5,827 nucleotides of DNA from Methanobacteriota archaeon (GCA_014240055.1 JAAZXP010000056.1:1-5827), one strand, 5' to 3'; positions 1-4,845 are shown, numbered from the stretch's first letter. The notes: a model not told the origin generated them from the letters alone. Program-made: numbers and translations.

Positions 1-46
1 ATAGCTCTTTAGGAGCTTCATATGTTACGAATAACGGATTTGCCAT
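1..46 (-). CDS. rpl7ae: Ribosomal protein L7Ae, N-terminal fragment (cut by window edge)
   Basis: Only 15 codons lie inside the window, reading MANPLFVTYEAPKEL. Archaeal L7Ae proteins begin with this kind of short beta strand followed by a 'P-E/K-E/D-L' helix start, so L7Ae is the best match, but 15 residues cannot prove it. L7Ae is a large-subunit ribosomal protein in archaea. It also binds kink-turns as a core subunit of box C/D and H/ACA RNPs and of RNase P. The start at 46 is supported by a Shine-Dalgarno (GAGGT, 58 to 54) spaced 7 nt upstream. This is the only clear Shine-Dalgarno in a window whose other genes look leaderless. The H/ACA RNA at 4634-4811 would need this protein. Alternative: another small protein with a similar N-terminus. 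Confidence 0.55.
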   Translation of the reverse strand, partial: MANPLFVTYEAPKEL

Positions 47-53
47 TTTTTTT

Positions 54-83
54 ACCTCTTTCAGACCTTTGTCTTCATTAATC
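54..83 (-). promoter_or_regulatory. Possible kink-turn next to the Shine-Dalgarno in the L7Ae leader
   Basis: Read on the minus strand, AGAC (74-71) pairs with GTCT (66-63) around an AAAG loop. Below this stem lie tandem G.A pairs (G76.A61, A75.G62) and a three-base bulge A79-A78-T77 on one strand only. The outer stem is weak: T80.A60, T81.A59, then a possible second tandem G.A pair (G83.A57, A82.G58). This layout is that of a kink-turn, the L7Ae ligand. The Shine-Dalgarno GAGGT (58-54) lies directly in or beside the outer stem, so bound L7Ae could block translation of its own mRNA. This requires transcription to start upstream of about position 84. The weak outer stem is the main doubt. Confidence 0.45.
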
Positions 84-90
84 ACGGGTT

Positions 91-102
91 ACCCACGTGG
101 GT
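91..102. repeat. Perfect 12-bp palindrome between two divergent genes
   Basis: ACCCACGTGGGT is its own reverse complement. It sits between the divergent L7Ae and cutA genes, about 20 bp to the L7Ae side of the TATA element at 122-131. A perfect palindrome here could be an operator for a dimeric regulator. If L7Ae is transcribed from the 122-131 TATA, its transcript would begin at about this site. No regulator can be named. Confidence 0.5.
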
Positions 103-121
103 TCTCGTCTACGAAAGGGGG

Positions 122-131
122 CCTATTTAAT
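122..131. promoter_or_regulatory. TATA element for cutA, possibly also for L7Ae
   Basis: CTATTTAATA is centred about 27 nt before the cutA ATG, so transcription would start at or within a few nucleotides of that codon (leaderless mRNA). Its complement, TATTAAATAG, is an equally good TATA box facing left. It would give the L7Ae mRNA a leader of about 55 nt that includes the possible kink-turn and the Shine-Dalgarno. A weaker left-facing candidate (ATTAATGA, 76-83) would start transcription too late to include either. G-rich sequence (117-121) lies immediately upstream. Confidence 0.55.
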
Positions 132-153
132 ACATGCTTGAAATGTAGATAAT

Positions 154-459
154 ATGAGTATTACTGTCTACACTACTGCCCCAGACGAAAAGACTGCCGA
201 AGCTCTATCTAAAGCTATTATCGAAAAAAAGTTAGGTGCATGTTGTAATTTCTGGCCAGTAAGAACTATTTATTCTTGGGAAGGCAAAATTAAAGACGAT
301 ACTGAACATGTAATGTTTATTAAGACTTCAAAAAAGAAATTTAAAGACTTAGAAAAGTATATCGTTAAAAACCACCCCTATTCAATGCCTGCAATCGTTT
401 CGCTATCTTGGGACGATTCACACGAACCTTTCAAAAATTGGGTAAATAATAATGAGTGA
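154..459 (+). CDS. cutA: Divalent cation tolerance protein CutA
   Basis: At 101 residues this is a full-length CutA1-family protein: a small ferredoxin-like alpha/beta protein that forms very stable trimers, resembles PII signalling proteins and has been linked to copper and other divalent metal tolerance. Family marks are present in order: the first strand and turn with TVYTTAPDEKTA (4-15), the GACCNFWP segment (28-35), the IYSWEGKI segment (39-46) in place of the usual SxYxWxGxI, FIKTS (55-59), and the signature HPYSMPAIVSL (74-84). The ATG at 154 is preferred because a TATA element lies about 27 nt upstream and no Shine-Dalgarno is seen. The 3' end overlaps the next gene by 8 nt (ATGAGTGA), so the two are co-transcribed and probably translationally coupled. 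The exact physiological role of CutA in archaea is not settled. Confidence 0.93.
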   Translation: MSITVYTTAPDEKTAEALSKAIIEKKLGACCNFWPVRTIYSWEGKIKDDTEHVMFIKTSKKKFKDLEKYIVKNHPYSMPAIVSLSWDDSHEPFKNWVNNNE

Positions 460-1675
460 ATATGACGTAATCATTTGCGGAGGAGGTCCTAGCGGTGCTA
501 CAACGGCATTCTATGCTGCCAAAGCTGGAATGAAAGTATTAGTCATAGATAAATCTAAATTCCCTAGAGATAAAGCATGTGGAGGACTACTAACTGCAAG
601 ACTTTTTGATGAATTACCAGAATTGGAAAAATACATTAAACCAATTATTGAATGTCCATCCCGAGACGTCAATCTTTATTCTCCTTCAATGAAATATAAG
701 ATAGATTTCGAATTTCCTGAAGGAACGCCTTGGAATATAACAAGAGAAGTTTTTGATAACGCAGTCTTGGAAGCTGCAAGGGATGTGGGCGCTGAAATTT
801 TAACCGAAACTAGAGTAAGAGACTTTGAATTTGACAATGGAGTAACTGTTCAAACTTCAAATGGAGATTTCAAAGGTAAGATGGTTATTGGAGCAACAGG
901 ACCTAATGATAAATTAGCTACAATGGTCCGCGAAAAACGAAATATCAAACCTTGGAATGATAACCAGATGGGAACTGCATTAATGTGGGAACCAGTAGTT
1001 GGAAAAGAGTTTGTAGACAAGACATTTAGTGACAGTAGATCATTATTGGTACATTTCAAACCTGGTGGAATTGAAGGATATGGTTGGGTTTTTCCAAAGA
1101 AAGAAATTTTGAATATTGGGTTTGGAGGGTATAACCGAACAATCAAAAGCGTGAAAATTAAAGAGATATGGGAAGACTATATCAAATTACTAAAAGAAGA
1201 TGGATATTTCCCTAAAGATCAGAAGACACCTCCTGTGAAAGGGGCTCCATTACCATTGGATGGACCTCTCAAGGCCACCACTATGGATTACACTCTCCTT
1301 ATTGGAGATTCTGCAGGGATGGTTTCCCCTTTGTCTGGAGAGGGGATATACTATGGAATGCATGCTGGAAAACTTGCGATTAAAACAATCAAAGCCGCTT
1401 TAGAAACTGGTGACTACTCACAGAAACACTTAGACCAGTACCATCGTGATTGGAACGAGGTATTTGGAAAAGAATTACGAGATCTGTCTTTCTTTGCCCT
1501 TATGGCGCTTAAATTACCTGAAAGAATGGTGTACTATGGTACACGTGACGAGAAATTATGTGAAATTTTCGCAGATCTATTCTTAGGTGTGACTCCAGGT
1601 GGTTTAGGAAAAAGAAAACCTATCACTAGAGCTATATTTGATGCAATAAGATATCCTTACTTCGGTTTAGGTTAA
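452..1675 (+). CDS. Geranylgeranyl reductase family flavoprotein (archaeal lipid saturation)
   Basis: A 407-residue FAD-dependent oxidoreductase of the geranylgeranyl reductase family. In archaea these enzymes hydrogenate the double bonds of the geranylgeranyl chains of membrane ether lipids (digeranylgeranylglycerophospholipid reductase). An N-terminal Rossmann motif, CGGGPSGATTA (9-19), binds the FAD ADP part. PRDKACGG (38-45) carries the conserved Cys43 typical of archaeal members. YGWVFPK (210-216) followed by GFG (223-225) is the family's substrate-region signature. LLIGDSAGMVSPLSGEGI (282-299) is the second FAD-binding motif, with Asp286. Length is normal and no membrane helix is evident, so it is probably a peripheral membrane enzyme. 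It starts inside cutA with an 8-nt overlap and no promoter of its own. A related role in saturating other prenyl compounds such as quinone tails cannot be excluded from sequence. Confidence 0.9.
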   Translation: MSEYDVIICGGGPSGATTAFYAAKAGMKVLVIDKSKFPRDKACGGLLTARLFDELPELEKYIKPIIECPSRDVNLYSPSMKYKIDFEFPEGTPWNITREVFDNAVLEAARDVGAEILTETRVRDFEFDNGVTVQTSNGDFKGKMVIGATGPNDKLATMVREKRNIKPWNDNQMGTALMWEPVVGKEFVDKTFSDSRSLLVHFKPGGIEGYGWVFPKKEILNIGFGGYNRTIKSVKIKEIWEDYIKLLKEDGYFPKDQKTPPVKGAPLPLDGPLKATTMDYTLLIGDSAGMVSPLSGEGIYYGMHAGKLAIKTIKAALETGDYSQKHLDQYHRDWNEVFGKELRDLSFFALMALKLPERMVYYGTRDEKLCEIFADLFLGVTPGGLGKRKPITRAIFDAIRYPYFGLG

Positions 1676-1694
1676 TCGTATTATCAGGGAATTA

Positions 1695-1898
1695 TTATTC
1701 AGCCATCCAGCCCATCATTTTGTCTACTTCTCTACTAATTAGTATTAAAGTTGGAGCCCAAAGCCCTACAAAAATTCCTAACATTTGGTCATCAGATATG
1801 AAATATATGTAAAGTGAACCAAATATTGATCCAAAACTTGCCATTAATCCCAACTGAGAAACGATACCGCCGTCATATTGGTTTTTCTTTTCGTCCAT
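1695..1898 (-). CDS. Small two-helix membrane protein of unknown function
   Basis: A 67-residue protein with a charged N-terminus (MDEKKNQYDG), a hydrophobic segment at about residues 12-34, a short SDDQ turn (35-38), a second hydrophobic segment at about 39-54, and a charged tail (SREVDKMMGWMAE). This predicts a helical hairpin in the membrane with a four-residue loop. I do not recognise the family. The frame is open to an upstream ATG at 1949. The start at 1898 is preferred because a TATA element (1921-1934) lies about 28 nt before it, matching the leaderless pattern elsewhere, and because the extra residues are cysteine-rich and unlike a signal. It converges on the geranylgeranyl reductase with a 19-nt gap and follows the DUF4286 gene on the same strand, but appears to have its own promoter. 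Confidence 0.7.
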   Translation of the reverse strand: MDEKKNQYDGGIVSQLGLMASFGSIFGSLYIYFISDDQMLGIFVGLWAPTLILISREVDKMMGWMAE

Positions 1899-1920
1899 AT
1901 TATGTTTTGTTCGGCACGCT

Positions 1921-1934
1921 AATAATGTATTTTC
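1921..1934 (-). promoter_or_regulatory. TATA element for the small membrane protein
   Basis: On the minus strand the sequence reads AAAATACATTATT, centred about 28 nt before the ATG at 1898. That predicts a near-leaderless transcript and decides the start codon, because transcription would begin downstream of the alternative ATG at 1949. Confidence 0.5.
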
Positions 1935-1959
1935 CGTGCAGCAGTGCATTGCATTGAGT

Positions 1960-2253
1960 TCATCTTAGATGCATCACTCGTCTACTAGAGGTAAGATATT
2001 TTCCGAATTTATCTATTCCTTCTTTGATTAAAGCCGGTGCATGATTTTGCTGATAATTTTCTAAAGATTCTCTATTATCTAAATGATATCTGATAGACCA
2101 ATTGACTTTATCATCCTCAGAATCACACACAAACCATTCAGCATTGTGGAAACCTTCGATATCCAAAATTTGCTCGATGTGAGGACCTAACCATTCACCA
2201 TACTCATCTGCAGCAATAGAATCAATTTGTAAATTTACCTCGTAAACTATCAT
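1960..2253 (-). CDS. DUF4286 family protein
   Basis: A 97-residue protein that matches the DUF4286 pattern from memory: an N-terminal strand (MIVYEVNLQID), a WL/HI helix (21-30) in the position of the family's 'W..WL..HI..ml', an EGF turn (33-35) before a strand, an alternating strand WSIRYHLDN (52-60), the family signature AHAPAL/NHAPAL-like stretch (70-75), and a C-terminal strand ending in RRVMHL. The fold is expected to be a small ferredoxin-like dimeric alpha/beta barrel. No reaction is known, and I do not infer one. The ATG at 2253 is supported by a TATA centred about 26 nt upstream. The family is better known from bacteria (Bacteroidetes, Proteobacteria), so horizontal acquisition is possible. 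Confidence 0.75.
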   Translation of the reverse strand: MIVYEVNLQIDSIAADEYGEWLGPHIEQILDIEGFHNAEWFVCDSEDDKVNWSIRYHLDNRESLENYQQNHAPALIKEGIDKFGKYLTSSRRVMHLR

Positions 2254-2273
2254 GTTTATCTAAACGTGAATCG

Positions 2274-2284
2274 CTATTAATTAT
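2274..2284. promoter_or_regulatory. Single symmetric TATA element shared by two divergent genes
   Basis: CTATTAATTAT is centred close to midway between the minus-strand ATG (ends 2253) and the plus-strand ATG (2304), about 25-26 nt from each. Both strands read as a usable TATA box (TATTAATTA, and ATAATTAATA on the minus strand). The whole spacer is only 50 nt and contains no second candidate at the correct spacing. It would produce leaderless mRNAs in both directions. Confidence 0.6.
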
Positions 2285-2303
2285 CGCCCCTATAGCCTTA
2301 GAG

Positions 2304-3170
2304 ATGTCTAAGATAATTAAAGAATTCATCAAAACCTTCAGAAGTGAAATATTACAAAATGACACTGAACACGCCATATTTCATGGATGTTGGGACTGGC
2401 ATTCTTCGGTCCACGGACACTGGGCATTGCTAGAAAGTGCCCACCTTGTAGAAGATAAAGAAAGTCTAGAATTAGTCTCCAACAGATTGACTAGTAAGAA
2501 AATGGAAGAGGAAATTCAGTACTTGAGAGACCATCCTGAATTCGAAATGCCTTATGGTCGTGCCTGGTATCTTCGACTTATGATGCGATTGGAGCAAATA
2601 ACGGGATTTGGAGATTACAAATGTTTGGTGCAAGAAATTGCTTTAGATTTACGCGAATGGATAGATGACTCGATGCGAGGTCCCTCAATCTCGGAATACA
2701 AAAACCCTTCATGGGCATTGATACAGTTGCATGATTGGGCCACTCATTTTGAAGATTCTGAAACTGTAAATTGGGTTATTGAAAAAACCAAGGAAAATTT
2801 CCTTGAGCCCAAAGTCAGTATAGATTTAGACTGGGAAGGAAAAGGAGAATTTTTCTCACTATGGGGCTTACAAACTTACTTGATTTACACTGCACTTGGT
2901 GCCGAAGAATTATCAAAATGGTTAGAAGATGATTACAATCTAGATGTAGTAAAAGATCTGAATACCGACCATCATCTTGCTATCAATGCCTCAAGGGCTT
3001 GGGGATTTTACTCCGCATATCTTGCAACTTCAGAGCAAAAATGGAAGGATGCATACAATGAACACGTGCAAGCCTCAAAAGATTTACATCCCGTCTGGAA
3101 GGATAATAGACGATCGTATGCTCACTGGGTTCCACAATTTACCTTGTACTCAATACTAATAGACAATTAA
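2304..3170 (+). CDS. DUF2891 family protein
   Basis: A 288-residue soluble protein recognisable as DUF2891 from its motifs: FHGCWDWHSSVHGHW (26-40), the family's hallmark 'GC.DWHS.VHGHW'; EMPYGRAWYLRL (81-92), matching 'ERPYGWAWLLKL'; NASRAWGFY (228-236), matching 'LSRAW'; and AHWVPQF (273-279) near the C-terminus in place of 'eHWLasFA'. The repeated helix pairs and conserved His/Trp/Asp residues suggest an all-helical alpha/alpha-barrel-like enzyme, possibly acting on a carbohydrate, but no activity is established. It is somewhat shorter than the bacterial members I remember (roughly 330-370 residues). The ATG at 2304 is supported by the shared TATA about 25 nt upstream. No signal peptide is seen. 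It ends 6 nt from the convergent ftsY. Confidence 0.8.
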   Translation: MSKIIKEFIKTFRSEILQNDTEHAIFHGCWDWHSSVHGHWALLESAHLVEDKESLELVSNRLTSKKMEEEIQYLRDHPEFEMPYGRAWYLRLMMRLEQITGFGDYKCLVQEIALDLREWIDDSMRGPSISEYKNPSWALIQLHDWATHFEDSETVNWVIEKTKENFLEPKVSIDLDWEGKGEFFSLWGLQTYLIYTALGAEELSKWLEDDYNLDVVKDLNTDHHLAINASRAWGFYSAYLATSEQKWKDAYNEHVQASKDLHPVWKDNRRSYAHWVPQFTLYSILIDN

Positions 3171-3178
3171 TCTTTTTT
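3171..3178 (+). terminator. Short T-run between convergent genes
   Basis: Directly after the DUF2891 stop codon the plus strand reads TCTTTTTT, the kind of T-run that terminates archaeal RNA polymerase. It overlaps the ftsY stop codon. No comparable T-run serves the opposite strand at this place. Confidence 0.35.
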
Positions 3179-4133
3179 AAGCAAAAATTCTTTCAACAAC
3201 CCATGCTGCATCGAATGGCATTATATCTTCATATTCTTGTCCAATACCTACAAACGCTATTGGTTTACCTATTGCAGAAGATATACTGAGAGCTGCACCA
3301 CCCTTCGCATCTACATCCAATTTAGTTAAAACAACGGCATCTATGCCTACAGCTTCATGGAATTTTTTAGCTTGATCTACAGCATCATTACCTGCCAATG
3401 AATCTCCAACAAAGAAAATTAAATCTGGTTTTGCAACTCTTTTAATCTTTTTCATTTCATCCATCAAATTAGAATTAGTTTGCATTCTACCAGCTGTATC
3501 AATCAAAACAATGTCGCGGTGTTTAGCTTTAGCGTGTTCAACCGCATCATATGCAACTGCAGCTGGATCTCCACCTGATTGATGTTTGATAAATTTGCAT
3601 CCTAATCTAGTTGCATGTAATTCTAATTGTTCTATTGCTCCTGCCCTAAAGGTATCTGCAGCTGCAAGGACAACACTCTTTCCATTATTTTTCAACCAAT
3701 GAGTTACTCTTGCGATAGTAGTTGTCTTACCAGTTCCATTAACGCCTACAAACGCAACGATAAGTGGACTATCTCTTTTTTCAAGCAAAATATTGGAATC
3801 AAACTCTGATTTAGATAATAATTCAACTAAACTGGCTTTGAGAGCTTTTTCAATAGTTGGCGTAATTGCTGCTTTATTTTCAACTCTAAGACCTACTAGT
3901 CTTTTCTTAATAATAAGCTTCATTTCCTCTAAGGCTTCCATTGCTACATCAGATTGTAGTAATGCTAATTCCATCTCCCAAAGAATATTGTCAAGGTGCG
4001 ATTCACGAATAACTGCGCCACTATCGCGCTCTTCGGGTCTAAACGTTTCATAATCTAAGTTTAGCTGAGGATCTAATTCCTCTTCAGCCTGTTTACTGGC
4101 CCCCAATAATTTGTCTCTGAGTGCTCTAAACAT
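3177..4133 (-). CDS. ftsY: Signal recognition particle receptor FtsY
   Basis: A 318-residue SRP receptor GTPase. It docks the SRP-ribosome complex at the membrane through a GTP-dependent heterodimer with SRP54 (Ffh). The helical N domain occupies about 40-118. In the NG GTPase domain one sees the P-loop GVNGTGKTTT (130-139), DTFRAGA (160-166, the SRP-GTPase insertion-box region), DTAGR (212-216), TKLD (270-273, guanine specificity), and the FtsY/Ffh closing motif GIGQ...D.MPFD (296-308). The N-terminal acidic A domain is short (about 35 residues, EEELD...), as usual in archaea. The start codon overlaps the pfdA stop by one base (TAATG), so translation is probably coupled. All nucleotide-binding motifs are intact. 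Confidence 0.97.
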   Translation of the reverse strand: MFRALRDKLLGASKQAEEELDPQLNLDYETFRPEERDSGAVIRESHLDNILWEMELALLQSDVAMEALEEMKLIIKKRLVGLRVENKAAITPTIEKALKASLVELLSKSEFDSNILLEKRDSPLIVAFVGVNGTGKTTTIARVTHWLKNNGKSVVLAAADTFRAGAIEQLELHATRLGCKFIKHQSGGDPAAVAYDAVEHAKAKHRDIVLIDTAGRMQTNSNLMDEMKKIKRVAKPDLIFFVGDSLAGNDAVDQAKKFHEAVGIDAVVLTKLDVDAKGGAALSISSAIGKPIAFVGIGQEYEDIMPFDAAWVVERIFA

Positions 4134-4558
4134 TAATTTGGACCTCTATTTTGACTTAATGATTCTGCCCTTTCTCTAACTGCATTATAATCTTGCTTGG
4201 ACTTCTCTAAACTTTCCGAATAGGTTCTACCAGCTTCGTTAAGTCCTTCAAGACGCTTATTCAATCTATCTAATGAATCAGGCCTCGAAGTTTCTAAGAA
4301 AACTCGTGAGCCTATACCAACCAAAACACGATCTAAATCATCAACTTTGGTAAATAATGAAGTACTGTGTCCAACAGGTACTAATAATTCCATTCCTGGT
4401 TTTGAATCAAGCATCCCTTCTATCGTTTCTTGAGCTTGATAAACATCATTTCTAACATTAGAAATTGCCTCCAATTGAGACTCCCAATAACGAATCTGAT
4501 TCTCATACTGTGGAAGGGCATCCACTAGTTGTTGAAGTTCTCTTTCAGATTCGTCCAT
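4133..4558 (-). CDS. pfdA: Prefoldin alpha subunit
   Basis: A 141-residue alpha-class prefoldin subunit. Archaeal prefoldin is an alpha2-beta4 jellyfish-shaped hexamer that holds unfolded proteins and passes them to the thermosome. An N-terminal coiled coil (about 3-50, LQQLVDALPQYENQI...) is followed by the beta-hairpin body with the signature ELLVPVG (57-63) and DRVLVGIGSRVFLE (76-89), then a C-terminal coiled coil (about 93-135). Length and order are typical. The ATG at 4558 is chosen because a TATA centred about 24 nt upstream makes it leaderless. Another ATG at 4568 is out of frame. It is the first gene of a two-gene operon with ftsY, an arrangement common in archaea. Confidence 0.92.
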   Translation of the reverse strand: MDESERELQQLVDALPQYENQIRYWESQLEAISNVRNDVYQAQETIEGMLDSKPGMELLVPVGHSTSLFTKVDDLDRVLVGIGSRVFLETSRPDSLDRLNKRLEGLNEAGRTYSESLEKSKQDYNAVRERAESLSQNRGPN

Positions 4559-4576
4559 TCTTGTCCATTTAGAAGG

Positions 4577-4586
4577 CTATAAAATA
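4577..4586 (-). promoter_or_regulatory. TATA element for the pfdA-ftsY operon
   Basis: On the minus strand the sequence reads TATTTTATAG, centred about 24 nt before the pfdA ATG. This predicts leaderless transcription. No Shine-Dalgarno is visible before the start. Confidence 0.55.
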
Positions 4587-4605
4587 ATCATCCCAAAAAC
4601 GACAA

Positions 4606-4615
4606 CCATAATTAC
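4606..4615 (+). promoter_or_regulatory. Candidate TATA element for the H/ACA guide RNA
   Basis: CCATAATTAC is centred about 25 nt before position 4635, where the first paired base of hairpin 1 lies, so transcription would start right at the RNA's structured 5' end. It stands back to back with the pfdA TATA (4577-4586), about 20 bp away. Confidence 0.4.
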
Positions 4616-4633
4616 TACCACGTCTAGATTTTA

Positions 4634-4811
4634 TTGCGAACTTCGAAGACAGAGCTGATTAATGATGTTCTGTGCAAAAGTTGGCACACACGACTCCATT
4701 GGGTCCCCACCGGATTTAGTGATGGAAGGGACAACCCCGGAGTCTTACATTTCCCGAACTGGGTCAGAGCCCTGAAACGATGATGGTGCTCGTTAGGTTT
4801 GGGGTAAAGGT
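4634..4811 (+). ncRNA. Three-hairpin archaeal box H/ACA pseudouridylation guide RNA
   Basis: No ORF lies here, and base composition turns GC-rich against AT-rich surroundings. Three hairpins can be drawn by hand. H1: lower stem 4635-4643/4678-4686 (one G.G mismatch), upper stem 4649-4654/4668-4673, kink-loop CTGA 4655 with TGATG 4663, ACA 4688. H2: lower stem 4692-4697/4739-4744, upper stem about 4703-4711/4724-4732, kink-loop CGGA 4711 with TGATG 4720, ACA 4747. H3: lower stem 4752-4759/4797-4804, upper stem 4767-4771/4786-4791, kink-loop CTGA 4772 with TGATG 4781, AAA 4806. In every hairpin exactly 14 nt separate the upper stem from the ACA/AAA box, the spacing of H/ACA guides. The kink-loops bind L7Ae, and Cbf5, Nop10 and Gar1 complete the enzyme. 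H3 and H2 fit 23S rRNA sites U1915 and probably U2586. Ends are inferred, with the 3' end placed 3 nt after the last box. Confidence 0.85.
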
Positions 4812-4845
4812 CGCCCTCGGGCGGCCACCCTTTGTTTATATTTAT
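4802..4845 (+). terminator. GC-rich hairpin and T-rich tract ending the guide RNA
   Basis: GGTCGCC (4809-4815) pairs with GGCGGCC (4820-4826) around CTCG. GGGT (4802-4805) can add four pairs with ACCC (4827-4830), leaving the AAA box 4806-4808 as a bulge. A T-rich stretch (TTTGTTTATATTTATT, 4831-4846) follows, as expected for archaeal termination. The GGGT arm is the same sequence that forms the lower stem of guide hairpin 3, so the two folds compete. The opposite strand has no T-run after the hairpin. Confidence 0.6.

Noticed and set aside
850..1146. Minus-strand ORF inside the geranylgeranyl reductase
   Set aside because: It lies antisense to a strongly supported gene and shows no domain features. 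The same holds for the ORFs at 2977-3159, 3627-3809, 3793-4053 and 4909-5103.
1899..1949. N-terminal extension MHCCTEN... of the small membrane protein
   Set aside because: It covers the predicted TATA and start site, and its composition does not look like part of the protein.
4559..4568. Upstream ATG at 4568 as the pfdA start
   Set aside because: It is 10 nt upstream and therefore out of frame, and the TATA spacing fits 4558.
4645..4808. Box C/D sRNA(s)
   Set aside because: CUGA and UGAUG motifs occur, but always in D'-then-C' order inside hairpins with paired flanks, and no C and D box pair encloses guide-sized spacers. They fit kink-loops of H/ACA hairpins.
4750..4830. 5S rRNA
   Set aside because: CCCGAAC followed by GATGGT resembles 5S loop C, but the conserved AAGUUAAGC segment and a closing helix I are missing.
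4634..4830. RNase P RNA or tRNA
   Set aside because: No GAGGAAAGUCC-type or ACAGAA..GGCUUA core elements, and no T-loop or acceptor pairing. ACAGAG at 4649 is just the hairpin 1 stem.
4634..4835. SRP (7S) RNA next to ftsY
   Set aside because: A 'GGGTCAG' string (4761-4767) looks SRP-like, but the GGAA tetraloop and the AGCAG side of the symmetric loop are absent on both strands, and the H/ACA fold explains the region far better.
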